Source: an uncultured Bacilli bacterium (lineage in GTDB: Bacteria > Bacillota_I > Bacilli_A > RF39 > UBA660). From it: a stretch of 13,435 bases of DNA. The notes below the pieces were generated by a model that had not been told where the DNA came from, searched no databases, and saw only the letters and a list, made by a program, of their open reading frames with translations. The stretch spans positions 1 through 13,435 of the forward strand of contig CANQFO010000026.1 of assembly GCA_947599755.1 (NCBI GenBank), written 5' to 3'. A program made the translations under genes and the position numbers. Below, one piece after another: positions 1 through 7,190 of this stretch. Position 1 is the stretch's first letter, and every line of letters starts with the position of its first letter.

Positions 1-300
1 TTTAATAATTACTCTTGCAGCTCCGGCTCTTCCGATTGCTTCATGAGCAACTGTTCTGCCATCAATTAGAGGTATTGTGATAATTTTTTTGTTTGCATCT
101 TGAATTGCTTTTTTGATTGCATCAGGTACTTCATTTGCTTTTCCAATACCTAATCCAACTTTACCTTTACGGTCTCCTACGACAACGATTGCTGAATATC
201 TTCTTTGACGTCCACCTTTAGTAACTTTTACAACACTTTTAATGTCAAGTACTAATTCTTCAAAAAGTTTTTCTTTCGTTTCGCGAGTTTTTCTTTGCAT
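1..300 (-). CDS. rpsE: 30S ribosomal protein S5 (partial, C-terminus beyond window)
   Basis: Open frame of 100 codons from ATG at 300 to the left edge with no stop, so the C-terminal part is missing. S5 is a small-subunit protein near the decoding centre and mRNA entry channel, where it contributes to translational accuracy. The visible part has the S5 double-stranded-RNA-binding-like N-terminal domain: a basic start (MQRKTRETKEKLFEEL), then KVTKGGRQRRYSAIVVVGD, GKVGLGIGKANEVPDAIKKA and the HEAIGRAGAARVIIK region leading to the second domain. A GGAGGG-type ribosome-binding site (minus strand) precedes the ATG. It lies 12 nt after rplR, as in the spc operon of Bacillus. Identity rests on motifs and gene order and is very secure. 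Confidence 0.96.
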   Translation of the reverse strand, partial: MQRKTRETKEKLFEELVLDIKSVVKVTKGGRQRRYSAIVVVGDRKGKVGLGIGKANEVPDAIKKAIQDANKKIITIPLIDGRTVAHEAIGRAGAARVIIK

Positions 301-312
301 AATACCCTCCTA

Positions 313-675
313 TTAGAATTCTAATCCATTTTCACGTGCAGCTTCTGCTAAGGCTTTTACACGTCCGTGATAAAGGTATCCTCCTCTATCAAATACTACT
401 TTTGTAATCTTTGCTTGTTTAGCTTTTTCTGCGATAGATTTACCGACTATTTTCGCTGCTTCAACATTGCTTCCATTTTTTAATTTTAGATTTTTTTCTA
501 ATGAGGAAGCTGATACAAGAGTAGTATGATTTTCATCATCGATAATTTGCGCATAAATTCCTGTGTTAGAACGGAATACGCATAATCTAGGTATTGCACT
601 TGTTCCCATCAATGTTTTACGGATTCTTTCATGGCGAGCAATACGCATACTATTACGAGATTCTTTTTTTATCAT
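313..675 (-). CDS. rplR: 50S ribosomal protein L18
   Basis: L18 binds 5S rRNA and, with L5 and L25-type proteins, anchors it in the central protuberance of the large subunit. The protein has 120 residues, the usual bacterial length. It has the basic N-terminal tail (RNSMRIARHERIRKTLMGT), the PRLCVFRSNTGIYAQIIDD strand region and the conserved end VVFDRGGYLYHGRVKALAEAARENGLEF. The ATG at 675 was chosen because it gives the full family length and follows a purine-rich GGGAG-type site. It sits between rplF (30 nt upstream) and rpsE (12 nt downstream) in the spc part of the cluster and should be expressed from the same long transcript. Nothing odd. Confidence 0.97.
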   Translation of the reverse strand: MIKKESRNSMRIARHERIRKTLMGTSAIPRLCVFRSNTGIYAQIIDDENHTTLVSASSLEKNLKLKNGSNVEAAKIVGKSIAEKAKQAKITKVVFDRGGYLYHGRVKALAEAARENGLEF

Positions 676-705
676 TTCTTCTTTTCTCCCTTCTATCTAT
701 TTGCT

Positions 706-1236
706 TTATGCAGCTTTCTTTCCTTCTTTACGACGAATATGTTCATCTTTATAGCGAATTCCTTTTCCTTTATATGGTTCTGGTTTTCTTACTTTTCTAA
801 CATTAGCAGCAAATTCTCCTACTAATACTTTATCGATTCCTTTTATGGTAATTTCTGTATTTCCATTTGCTTCTACTGTTAATCCTTCTGGTATAATCAT
901 CTCTACTGGATGAGAATATCCAGCATTAATTACTAATTTTTTTCCTTGAACATTGAAACGATATCCAACACCAACTATTTCTAATGCTTTTTCATATCCT
1001 TTTGTTACTCCTATAATCATGTTATGAATTAGTGCATTCATTGTTCCATGCATTGCTTTGGCATTTTCGTTTTTTCGTTCTAATGTAATTTCATTATTTT
1101 CATTCTTCATGGTAATATCTTTTAGCATTACTTGTTGTAGGGAACCTTTTGGTCCTTTTACTGTTACTACATTGTCTATATTTTCAACAGTAACTCCCTC
1201 TGGAACTTTAATGATACGATTTCCAATACGGCTCAT
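706..1236 (-). CDS. rplF: 50S ribosomal protein L6
   Basis: L6 binds 23S rRNA near the sarcin-ricin loop and the factor-binding site. The product is 176 residues, close to the usual 175-180. It begins MSRIGNRIIKVPEGV, typical of the first L6 domain, and carries the second-domain signature PEPYKGKGIRYKDEHIRRKEGKKA at the C-terminus, where the family contacts rRNA. A very strong AAGGAGGTGG site precedes the ATG. Neighbours are rpsH (27 nt upstream) and rplR (30 nt downstream), the standard spc order. Confidence 0.97.
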   Translation of the reverse strand: MSRIGNRIIKVPEGVTVENIDNVVTVKGPKGSLQQVMLKDITMKNENNEITLERKNENAKAMHGTMNALIHNMIIGVTKGYEKALEIVGVGYRFNVQGKKLVINAGYSHPVEMIIPEGLTVEANGNTEITIKGIDKVLVGEFAANVRKVRKPEPYKGKGIRYKDEHIRRKEGKKAA

Positions 1237-1263
1237 CTTTCCACCTCCTTATATTTTCTTTTA

Positions 1264-1665
1264 TTACCAAATATAAGCTAGAACTTCTCCACCTATATTC
1301 TGTTTACGAGCTTCTTTATCTGTCATAATTCCTTTAGATGTAGAAATAATTGCGATTCCAAGTCCGTTAAGTACTTTAGGAATTTCATCATTTTTAGCAT
1401 AGACACGAAGTCCTGGTTTGGAAATTCTCTTTAATCCAGTGATAACTCTTTCTTTTTTATTTGTATATTTCAATGTTAAAACTATTGTTCCCTGAACACT
1501 ATCGTTCTTTACTTTATAATCTTTTATAAATCCTTCTTCTTTAAGAATTTTTGCAATATCTTTTTTTATCTTAGAAGCTGGGATCTCTACTTCTTCATAA
1601 CGCATTGCATTTGCATTACGAATTCGTGTTAGCATATCTGCAATTGTATCTGTTACTACTGCCAT
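1264..1665 (-). CDS. rpsH: 30S ribosomal protein S8
   Basis: S8 is a primary 16S rRNA-binding protein of the small-subunit platform. In E. coli it is also the translational repressor of the spc operon; no S8-type operator was identified here. The protein is 133 residues (usual 130-133). It starts AVVTDTIADMLTRIRNANAMRYEEVEIPASKIKK and ends with the highly conserved GLGIAIISTSKGIMTDKEAR and GGEVLAYIW. The final Trp is encoded by TGG before TAA. A GGAGGAA-type ribosome-binding site precedes the ATG. It follows rpsN by 21 nt. Confidence 0.97.
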   Translation of the reverse strand: MAVVTDTIADMLTRIRNANAMRYEEVEIPASKIKKDIAKILKEEGFIKDYKVKNDSVQGTIVLTLKYTNKKERVITGLKRISKPGLRVYAKNDEIPKVLNGLGIAIISTSKGIMTDKEARKQNIGGEVLAYIW

Positions 1666-1686
1666 AAAAAATTCCTCCTTTCCAAA

Positions 1687-1872
1687 TTACCAACTTGATT
1701 TTTTAATTCCTGGTATTTGTCCTTTATAAGCTAACTCACGAAAGCAAATACGGCAAATTCCGAATTTACTCATTACTGCGTGAGGTCTTCCACAACGAGA
1801 ACATCTTGTATATTCACGTACTTTAAATTTTTGTGGTCGATTAGCTTTTACGATCATACTTTTTTTTGCCAT
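1687..1872 (-). CDS. rpsN: 30S ribosomal protein S14 type Z (zinc-binding)
   Basis: S14 acts in the head of the small subunit next to S3 and S10. At 61 residues this is the short, zinc-binding (C+) form rather than the roughly 90-residue zinc-free form. Four cysteines at residues 24, 27, 40 and 43 form the CxxC-x12-CxxC zinc ribbon (TRCSRCGRPHAV, then GICRICFRELAYKGQIPGIKKSSW). This form is typical of Bacillota spc operons, where zinc-independent paralogs, if present, lie elsewhere and are zinc-regulated. It sits 14 nt after rplE and 21 nt before rpsH. Confidence 0.97.
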   Translation of the reverse strand: MAKKSMIVKANRPQKFKVREYTRCSRCGRPHAVMSKFGICRICFRELAYKGQIPGIKKSSW

Positions 1873-1886
1873 AATATTCCTCCCAT

Positions 1887-2429
1887 TTACTTTCTAAAAG
1901 GAATTCCAAGTCCATTTAATAAGTCAAATGATTCCTCATTAGTTTTTGCTGTTGTTACAAACACGATATCCATACCGCGTACTTTTACAACATCATCATA
2001 ATCAATTTCTGAAAAGATTAATTGTTCTTTTATTCCCATTGTATAATTTCCTCTGCCGTCAAAGGATTTTGGACTTACTCCACGGAAATCTCTCACACGG
2101 GGAAGTGCAATTGCAATCAATTTATCCATAAAGTTATACATATTTTCTCCTCTTAGTGTAACTTTACACCCTATTGCTTGCCCTTCTCTTACTTTAAATC
2201 CAGCAATTGATTTTTTTGCTTTTGTCACTACTGGTTTTTGTCCAGCTATTTTGGTTAAATCTGCTACTGCTGCATCGATTAATTTAGAATTACTGGTTGC
2301 ATCTCCTACTCCCATGTTAATCACAATTTTTTCTAATTTTGGTACTTCCATTATTGACTTATAATTATATTTTTCTTTTAAACTTGGAACAACTTCATTT
2401 AAGTATTTTTCTTTTAGGCGGTTCATCAT
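1887..2429 (-). CDS. rplE: 50S ribosomal protein L5
   Basis: L5 binds 5S rRNA and contacts P-site tRNA and the head of the small subunit (bridge B1b). The protein is 180 residues, the family length. Visible hallmarks are NRLKEKYLNEVVPSLKEK at the N-terminus, LEKIVINMGVGDA, GQKPVVTKAKKSIAGFKVREG, the GRGNYTMGIKEQLIFSEI block and the end NEESFDLLNGLGIPFRK. The start codon at 2429 is followed by a second Met. I kept the first because the spacing to the AAGGAGGGT-type site is normal. It follows rplX by 14 nt. Confidence 0.97.
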   Translation of the reverse strand: MMNRLKEKYLNEVVPSLKEKYNYKSIMEVPKLEKIVINMGVGDATSNSKLIDAAVADLTKIAGQKPVVTKAKKSIAGFKVREGQAIGCKVTLRGENMYNFMDKLIAIALPRVRDFRGVSPKSFDGRGNYTMGIKEQLIFSEIDYDDVVKVRGMDIVFVTTAKTNEESFDLLNGLGIPFRK

Positions 2430-2443
2430 TACCCTCCTTCCAA

Positions 2444-2755
2444 TTAATCAAGCTTCTCGTTTGATTTTTTTGTAATTCTTATTTTTTTACCTGTTTTTGG
2501 ATCGATTGTATGCCCTATTCTAGTTCCTTTTTTTGTTTTTGGATCTACTATCATAACGTTTGAAGCATTAATTGCTGCTTCTATTTCTAAGATTCCACCT
2601 GTTTCTTGTCCTGTTGGTTTTTGATGTTTTTTTACTATGTGAACTCCTTCTACTACAACTTTATTTTTGGCTTTCTCTGTTTTTATGATTTTTCCTTTTT
2701 TTCCTTTATCAGAACCAGCTATTACTACAACTTCATCTCCTACTTTAAAGTTCAT
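2444..2755 (-). CDS. rplX: 50S ribosomal protein L24
   Basis: L24 is an assembly initiator of the large subunit that binds the 5' part of 23S rRNA near the polypeptide exit tunnel. The protein is 103 residues, as usual. It opens with a KOW motif at about residues 4-31 (FKVGDEVVVIAGSDKGKKG), followed by NKVVVEGVHIVKKHQKP and the NVMIVDPKTKKGTRIG region. A GAGGA-type site precedes the ATG. It lies between rplN (13 nt) and rplE (14 nt) in standard order. Confidence 0.97.
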   Translation of the reverse strand: MNFKVGDEVVVIAGSDKGKKGKIIKTEKAKNKVVVEGVHIVKKHQKPTGQETGGILEIEAAINASNVMIVDPKTKKGTRIGHTIDPKTGKKIRITKKSNEKLD

Positions 2756-2768
2756 ATTTATCCTCCTC

Positions 2769-3137
2769 TTATAGTACTTCTTTTGCTAAAGATACGATTT
2801 TCATATAATCTTTATCACGAAGTTCTCTTGCTACTGGTCCAAAAATACGAGTTCCTATTGGACTCTTGTCATCACGAATGATTACGCAAGCATTGTCATC
2901 GAACTTAATATAACTTCCATCTTCACGACGAACGCCTTGACGAGTTCGAACGATAACTGCTTTTACAACTTTTCCTTTTGGAAGTGGTGAGTTTGGAATA
3001 GCATTTTTTATTGTTCCTACTACAACATCACCAATGTTACCGGTTTTTACTTTACTTCCTCCTAAAACACGAATTACTAATAATTCACGTGCACCAGAGT
3101 TGTCGGCAACTTTTAAACGACTTTCTTGTTGTAACAT
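2769..3137 (-). CDS. rplN: 50S ribosomal protein L14
   Basis: L14 sits at the subunit interface, contacting 16S rRNA helix 14 (bridge B8). It is also the docking site of the silencing factor RsfS in other bacteria. The product has 122 residues, exactly the common bacterial length. Diagnostic stretches are MLQQESRLKVADNSGARELL, VKTGNIGDVVVGTIKNAIP, KGKVVKAVIVRTRQGVRR and the C-terminal GPVARELRDKDYMKIVSLAKEVL. It follows rpsQ by 28 nt and marks the start of the spc half, although no separate promoter is evident here. Transcription therefore most likely continues from the S10 half. Confidence 0.97.
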   Translation of the reverse strand: MLQQESRLKVADNSGARELLVIRVLGGSKVKTGNIGDVVVGTIKNAIPNSPLPKGKVVKAVIVRTRQGVRREDGSYIKFDDNACVIIRDDKSPIGTRIFGPVARELRDKDYMKIVSLAKEVL

Positions 3138-3165
3138 AAATTATTCCTCCTTCTTCATCTAAGCG

Positions 3166-3426
3166 TTAAATTATAACTGCTTCTTTTATTACTTCTTTTA
3201 AATAGAAGTGTTTTGTTTTTGATAATGGTCTTGTTTCTACTATACGGACTGTATCTCCAACTTTTGCAATATTTTTTTCATCATGTACACTATATTTTTT
3301 AGAGCTTTTTACTCTTTTATGATATAACGGATGGTCTTTATAAGTTTCAACTAAAACGCTAATCGTTTTATCATTGGTTGCATTTACAACTTTTCCAACA
3401 AATTCTTTTCTTATTTTCTTTTCCAC
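3166..3426 (-). CDS. rpsQ: 30S ribosomal protein S17
   Basis: S17 is a primary 16S rRNA-binding OB-fold protein of the small-subunit body. The 86-residue product matches the family length. It shows KEFVGKVVNATNDKTISVLVE near the N-terminus, HPLYHKRVKSSKKYSVHDE in the middle and the signature GDTVRIVETRPLSKTKHFYL near the end. A GGAGGGTA-type ribosome-binding site lies just upstream. It follows rpmC by 11 nt. Confidence 0.97.
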   Translation of the reverse strand: MEKKIRKEFVGKVVNATNDKTISVLVETYKDHPLYHKRVKSSKKYSVHDEKNIAKVGDTVRIVETRPLSKTKHFYLKEVIKEAVII

Positions 3427-3437
3427 TTGATACCCTC

Positions 3438-3632
3438 CTACTCATTGATTTCTCGTTCTCTTAGAACAGTTTTAAATCTGGCTACGGTGTGTCTTAACTC
3501 TCTAATTCTAGAAGGTTTTTCTAGTGTTCCTGTTGCTTGTTGAAAACGTAAGTTAAATAATTCTTCTTTGGCTTCTACTAGACGTTTATTAATTTCTTCT
3601 GTTGATAGTTCCCTAATTTCTTTAACCTTCAT
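3438..3632 (-). CDS. rpmC: 50S ribosomal protein L29
   Basis: L29 is a small two-helix protein at the rim of the exit tunnel, near the docking site for signal recognition particle and trigger factor. The product has 64 residues (usual 60-68). It shows MKVKEIRELSTEEINKRL, EAKEELFNLRFQQATGTLE and the conserved RIRELRHTVARFKTVLRERE. The ATG lies inside the 3' end of rplP and the frames overlap by 11 nt. The Shine-Dalgarno is only a weak GGTGGTGAT inside rplP, so translation is probably coupled to that of L16. Confidence 0.97.
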   Translation of the reverse strand: MKVKEIRELSTEEINKRLVEAKEELFNLRFQQATGTLEKPSRIRELRHTVARFKTVLREREINE

Positions 3633-4053
3633 TTACATCACCACCATTTTCTTTCTTTACAAATTTTGTTGCTACTGGTAATTTATGAGAAGCTAGACGT
3701 AATGCTTCACGTGCTACTTCTTCTGTTACCCCAGAAATTTCAAACATGATTTTTCCTTCTTTAACGACAGCAACCCATCCTTCAACGTTACCTTTTCCTT
3801 TTCCTTGTCTTGTTCCGATTGGTTTTTTGGTTAGTGGCATATGTGGAAAGATATTAATCCAAACTTTTCCACCACGTTTCATATAACGTGTCATTGCAAT
3901 ACGGGCTGCTTCAATTTGATTAGCAGTAATCCATGCTCCTTCTTTTGCTTGAAGTCCATAATCTCCGAAATGCAATTCTCTATTTCCACGTGATCTTCCT
4001 TCGTAAGGTAATCTATGAACACGACGATATTTTGTTCTTGACGGTATTAACAT
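3622..4053 (-). CDS. rplP: 50S ribosomal protein L16
   Basis: L16 organises the A-site region of 23S rRNA and the base of the L7/L12 stalk, and joins late in assembly. The product is 143 residues, close to the usual 137-145. Motifs are MLIPSRTKYRRVHRLPYEGRSRG at the N-terminus (about residues 1-23), QIEAARIAMTRYMKRGGKVWI, FPHMPLTKKPIGTRQGKGKG and REALRLASHKLPVATKFV. It starts 1 nt after the rpsC stop, and its Shine-Dalgarno is encoded by the last codons of rpsC. Its own end overlaps rpmC by 11 nt. This tight packing suggests translational coupling from S3 through L29. Confidence 0.97.
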   Translation of the reverse strand: MLIPSRTKYRRVHRLPYEGRSRGNRELHFGDYGLQAKEGAWITANQIEAARIAMTRYMKRGGKVWINIFPHMPLTKKPIGTRQGKGKGNVEGWVAVVKEGKIMFEISGVTEEVAREALRLASHKLPVATKFVKKENGGDVNEG

Positions 4054-4054
4054 A

Positions 4055-4705
4055 TTAATTACCTCCTTTAGCTTTTTTATTAAGGATTTCTCCTTTATAA
4101 ATCCATACCTTTACACCAATTTTTCCATATGTTGTATCTGCTTCTGCTGTTGCATAATCAACATCTGATCTTAATGTATGTAGAGGAATTGTTCCCTCTT
4201 TGTATCCTTCACTACGTGCCATATCTGCACCACCTAAACGTCCAGATACTGATGTTTTAATTCCTTTGGCACCTGCTTTCATAGCATTTCTAACTGCTCT
4301 TTTTTGTGCCATACGAAATGATGCTCTGTTCGTTATTTGATTCGCAATTGAATCTGCTACTAATTGAGCATTTAAATCTGCTTTTTTAATATCTACTATT
4401 GAAATTTGAACTTTTTCCTCTGTAATCTTTGATAATTGTTTTTTTAATTTTTCTATTTCTTCTCCACCATGGCCAATCATTACACCTGGTTTAGAAGTAT
4501 GAATTACCACTTCACATTTCTTGGCTGTTCTTTCAATTTCTACTTTTGCAATACCGGCATTTTTTAAATTATCTTCTAAATATTTTCTGATCTTTACATC
4601 TTTTTCTAATATTTTTGCAAAATCTTTTTTATTACTATACCATTTTGCTTCCCAATCTTTATTGATGCCAAGTCTTAGTCCATTAGGATTAACCTTTTGT
4701 CCCAT
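4055..4705 (-). CDS. rpsC: 30S ribosomal protein S3
   Basis: S3 lies in the small-subunit head at the mRNA entry tunnel and, with S4 and S5, contributes to mRNA unwinding. The protein is 216 residues (usual about 210-235). It begins MGQKVNPNGLRLGINKDW, has a KH domain with a GxxG loop GHGG at residues 78-81 (PGVMIGHGGEEIEKLKKQL), and ends with the S3 C-terminal domain including SGRLGGADMARSEGYKEG and GVKVWIYKGEI. The last codons (KGGN) encode the AAAGGAGGT ribosome-binding site of rplP. It follows rplV by 15 nt. Confidence 0.97.
   Translation of the reverse strand: MGQKVNPNGLRLGINKDWEAKWYSNKKDFAKILEKDVKIRKYLEDNLKNAGIAKVEIERTAKKCEVVIHTSKPGVMIGHGGEEIEKLKKQLSKITEEKVQISIVDIKKADLNAQLVADSIANQITNRASFRMAQKRAVRNAMKAGAKGIKTSVSGRLGGADMARSEGYKEGTIPLHTLRSDVDYATAEADTTYGKIGVKVWIYKGEILNKKAKGGN
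4061..4069 (-). promoter_or_regulatory. Ribosome-binding site of rplP inside rpsC
   Basis: On the minus strand this reads AAAGGAGGT, a near-perfect anti-16S match 7 nt before the rplP ATG. It is formed by the Lys-Gly-Gly codons at the end of rpsC, so the C-terminus of S3 and the initiation signal of L16 are constrained together. Confidence 0.85.
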
Positions 4706-4720
4706 TTTGTAACCTCCTTA

Positions 4721-5056
4721 TTAGTTTTTTGTAGCCACTACAATAATAATGTGACTAGTTCTATGATCTCTATGTCCAATATGAGAACGTGAATCAATGA
4801 AATGACGTTTCATAACAGGACCAGCATCTACTCTTGCTTCTTTTATATAAAGTTCTTGTGCATTTGCTCCATTGTTATTTACGGCATTAGCAATAGCAGA
4901 ATTTAAAACTTTTTTTGTCATTCGTGCTGATTTATTATTTACATTATTTAATATGGTTAATGCTTCTTGAACATTTTTACCACGTATCATGTCAGATACT
5001 TGCCTTGCTCTGATAGGTGATAGTCTAAGTCCTTTAGCAATTGCTTTTGCTTCCAT
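4721..5056 (-). CDS. rplV: 50S ribosomal protein L22
   Basis: L22 binds all domains of 23S rRNA and its beta-hairpin lines the exit tunnel at the constriction; changes there give macrolide resistance in other bacteria. The product is 111 residues (usual 110-115). It shows KAIAKGLRLSPIRARQVSDMIRGK at the N-terminus, NSAIANAVNNNGANAQELYI and the tunnel hairpin region with DAGPVMKRHFIDSRSHIGHR before the terminal HIIIVV strand. The hairpin has no obvious insertion. It follows rpsS by 22 nt. Confidence 0.97.
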   Translation of the reverse strand: MEAKAIAKGLRLSPIRARQVSDMIRGKNVQEALTILNNVNNKSARMTKKVLNSAIANAVNNNGANAQELYIKEARVDAGPVMKRHFIDSRSHIGHRDHRTSHIIIVVATKN

Positions 5057-5078
5057 ATATTTACCCTCCTAGTCATTT

Positions 5079-5348
5079 TTATTTCTTTTTATCTGAACCA
5101 TGTCCACCAAATTTACGTGTCAATGCAAATTCACCTAATTTATGTCCAACCATGTCTTCTGTTACATATACTGGTATAAATTCTTTTCCGTTATGAACGG
5201 CAAATGTATGTCCGATAAAATCAGGAAAAATTGTGGAACGGCGTGACCATGTTTTAATGACTTCTTTTTTTCCAGTTTTATTTAATTCTTGGACCTTTTT
5301 TAATAGTCTATCAAATACATAAGGTCCTTTTTTTAAACTTCTTGCCAT
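5079..5348 (-). CDS. rpsS: 30S ribosomal protein S19
   Basis: S19 lies in the small-subunit head, forms a complex with S13 and contacts A- and P-site tRNA. The product is 89 residues, within the usual 85-95. It starts MARSLKKGPYVFDRLLKKV, has KTWSRRSTIFPDFIGHTFAVHNGKEF (S19 signature, about residues 33-58) and ends KLGEFALTRKFGGHGSDKKK. It sits 17 nt after rplB and 22 nt before rplV in standard order. Confidence 0.97.
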   Translation of the reverse strand: MARSLKKGPYVFDRLLKKVQELNKTGKKEVIKTWSRRSTIFPDFIGHTFAVHNGKEFIPVYVTEDMVGHKLGEFALTRKFGGHGSDKKK

Positions 5349-5365
5349 TTTCTTATCATCCTTTC

Positions 5366-6196
5366 CTATTTACTACTACGACGACGTACGATGAACTTGT
5401 CAGATTGTTTTTTCTTACGTGTCTTTAATCCAAGTGCAGGTTTACCCCATGGAGTCATTGGTGCTTTACGTCCTACTGGAGCGCGTCCTTCACCACCACC
5501 ATGTGGATGGTCATTTGGATTCATAACAGAACCACGAACGGTAGGTCTTATTCCCATATGACGTTTACGTCCTGCTTTACCAATTTTTACTAGTGATGAA
5601 TCTTCATTTCCTACTTCACCAACTGTTGCCATGCAAGTTCCTAATACTTTTCTTTGTTCTCCACTTGCTAAACGAAGCATTACATATTTTCCTTCACGAC
5701 CAAGAATTTGAGCTGATGAACCAGCAGAGCGTGCAAGCTCTCCTCCTTTTCCTGGACGAAGTTCAATGTTATGAACCATTGTACCTACTGGAATATTCAT
5801 TAATGGTAGTGCATTACCTACTTTGATATCAGCATTTTCTCCTGCTTCTATTTTCATTCCAACTGTTAATCCTTTTGGTGCAATAATATATCTTTTTTCT
5901 CCATCTGCATAATTAATTAATGCAATATTTGCAGTTCTGTTTGGATCATATTCTATACTTGCTACTGTTCCAGGTACGTTTAATTTATTTCTTTTAAAAT
6001 CAATGATACGATATTTTCTTTTTACTCCTCCGCCTTGATGACGAACTGTTATTTTTCCTTGATTATTTCGTCCACCATTTTTCTTAATGGTAACGGTAAG
6101 GGATTTCTCCGGAGTACTTTTGGTTATTTCTTCATTTATTAGCGTACTCATTTTTCTACGACCTGGTGTAGTAGGTTTATAATTTCTGATTGCCAT
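5366..6196 (-). CDS. rplB: 50S ribosomal protein L2
   Basis: L2 is one of the most conserved large-subunit proteins, needed for subunit association (bridge B7b) and for integrity of the peptidyl transferase region. At 276 residues it has the usual length. Landmarks are AIRNYKPTTPGRRKMS at the N-terminus, RHQGGGVKRKYRIIDFKR (about 52-69), ELRPGKGGELARSAGSSAQ (145-163) and the signature NDHPHGGGEGRAPVGRK starting at 228. The latter includes His230, equivalent to the conserved active-centre-proximal His of the family. The basic tail KFIVRRRSSK is typical. It follows rplW by 17 nt. Confidence 0.98.
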   Translation of the reverse strand: MAIRNYKPTTPGRRKMSTLINEEITKSTPEKSLTVTIKKNGGRNNQGKITVRHQGGGVKRKYRIIDFKRNKLNVPGTVASIEYDPNRTANIALINYADGEKRYIIAPKGLTVGMKIEAGENADIKVGNALPLMNIPVGTMVHNIELRPGKGGELARSAGSSAQILGREGKYVMLRLASGEQRKVLGTCMATVGEVGNEDSSLVKIGKAGRKRHMGIRPTVRGSVMNPNDHPHGGGEGRAPVGRKAPMTPWGKPALGLKTRKKKQSDKFIVRRRSSK

Positions 6197-6213
6197 AATT
6201 TATTTTCCTCCTT

Positions 6214-6498
6214 CTAACCAAGATCAATTGTTTGTCCTTCTGCAAGCGTAACAATTGCTTTCTTTGAACGATTCGTTAATCCAGTATAACGACCAACTCT
6301 TCTTTTTTTTGGTTTTACATTTAATGTTCTTATTGATGTAACTTTTACATTAAATATTTTTTCAATTGCTTGTTTGATTTCGATTTTTTTTGCTTTTGGA
6401 TCTACTTTAAATGTATATTTTCCATTGCTTTTTTCGTTTTGTGATTTTTCTGTAATCACTGGTGCTTTGATTATTTCTAAATATTTCGTGTCTTTCAT
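6214..6498 (-). CDS. rplW: 50S ribosomal protein L23
   Basis: L23 sits at the exit tunnel and is the main docking protein for trigger factor and signal recognition particle. The product is 94 residues (usual 93-100). It shows YLEIIKAPVITEKSQNE, KYTFKVDPKAKKIEIKQAIEKIFNVKV and the extended loop TLNVKPKKRRVGRYTGLTNRSKKAIVTL. The start ATG overlaps the TAA of rplD by one base (TAATG), and the Shine-Dalgarno GGAGGTG lies within the end of rplD. Re-initiation or coupled translation after L4 is therefore likely. Confidence 0.97.
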   Translation of the reverse strand: MKDTKYLEIIKAPVITEKSQNEKSNGKYTFKVDPKAKKIEIKQAIEKIFNVKVTSIRTLNVKPKKRRVGRYTGLTNRSKKAIVTLAEGQTIDLG

Positions 6499-7124
6499 TA
6501 TTTAAGCACCTCCTCAACTTGTTTTAATGCTTTTTCTGTAATTACCATTACATCTGTTCCTACAACATCTAATACATTTAATTCTTCTGCTAATATTAAC
6601 ACTACATTTTGAAGATTTCTTGATGCTAAGATCATATTGTCATCGAAAGCATCTACTACTAATAGTATCTTTTTCTCTTCTATTTTTAATGTTTCTAAAA
6701 CTTGTACCATTTCTTTTGTTTTTGGTGTTTTTAGTTTTATATCATCTAATACTATGATTGCTTTTTCTTCTGCTTTATCTGTAAGGGCAGATTTGATGGC
6801 AATTCTTTTTTCTTTACGATTTTGTTTTTTACTATAATCTCTTGGTACAGGAGTTCCATAATTTCCTCCTCCTACCCATTGTACTGCTCTAATTGAACCT
6901 TGACGAGCTCGTCCTGTTCCTTTTTGTCTCCATGGCTTTCTTCCACCACCACTTACTTCTGAACGATTTTTTGTTTTATGTGTTCCTTGTCTTAGTGATG
7001 CCATTGCTAAGTCAATTGCATCTTTTAAAACCTTTTTATTTGGGGTAATTCCAAATACTTCTTCTGATAAGTTAATGTCCTTTACTTTTTCACCTTTTAG
7101 ATTGAAAAGTTCTGCTTTTTTCAT
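6498..7124 (-). CDS. rplD: 50S ribosomal protein L4
   Basis: L4 binds domain I of 23S rRNA, and its long loop helps form the exit-tunnel constriction. In E. coli L4 also represses the S10 operon through the leader. The product is 208 residues, the family length. The tunnel loop is visible at about residues 46-99 (QGTHKTKNRSEVSGGG, KPWRQKGTGRARQGSIR, WVGGGNYG). The C-terminal globular half ends with a typical NVLDVVGTDVMVITEKAL segment. Its ribosome-binding site AAAGGAGGAA lies just after a possible hairpin in the 66-nt gap behind rplC, the longest gap in the cluster. It overlaps rplW by 1 nt. Confidence 0.97.
   Translation of the reverse strand: MKKAELFNLKGEKVKDINLSEEVFGITPNKKVLKDAIDLAMASLRQGTHKTKNRSEVSGGGRKPWRQKGTGRARQGSIRAVQWVGGGNYGTPVPRDYSKKQNRKEKRIAIKSALTDKAEEKAIIVLDDIKLKTPKTKEMVQVLETLKIEEKKILLVVDAFDDNMILASRNLQNVVLILAEELNVLDVVGTDVMVITEKALKQVEEVLK
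6507..6513 (-). promoter_or_regulatory. Ribosome-binding site of rplW inside rplD
   Basis: Reads GGAGGTG on the minus strand, 8 nt before the rplW ATG, formed by the Glu-Glu-Val codons near the end of rplD. Together with the TAATG junction it supports the start at 6498 and coupling of L23 to L4. Confidence 0.8.
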
Positions 7125-7139
7125 CTATGATTCCTCCTT

Positions 7140-7188
7140 TCATCACTTCTACTTTTTTCTTTTTTTCCTATTATTTATAGTGTGATGA
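7140..7188 (-). promoter_or_regulatory. Inverted repeat in the rplC-rplD gap, possible mRNA hairpin
   Basis: The two arms are TCATCAC (7140-7146) and GTGATGA (7182-7188), a perfect 7-bp inverted repeat around a purine-rich, A-rich loop of about 35 nt. In the mRNA the structure would start just after the rplC stop and end right before the rplD Shine-Dalgarno. It could modulate L4 translation or be a processing site. No U-tract follows, so it is not an intrinsic terminator. The role is inferred; only the repeat is seen. Confidence 0.4.
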
Positions 7189-7190
7189 TT

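Noticed and set aside
563..825. Three overlapping plus-strand open frames
   Set aside because: They overlap one another and lie antisense to rplR and rplF; composition reflects the T-rich strand.
2606..2881. Plus-strand open frame of 91 codons
   Set aside because: It is antisense to rplX and rplN, rich in Phe and Tyr because the strand is T-rich, has no ribosome-binding site and resembles no family.
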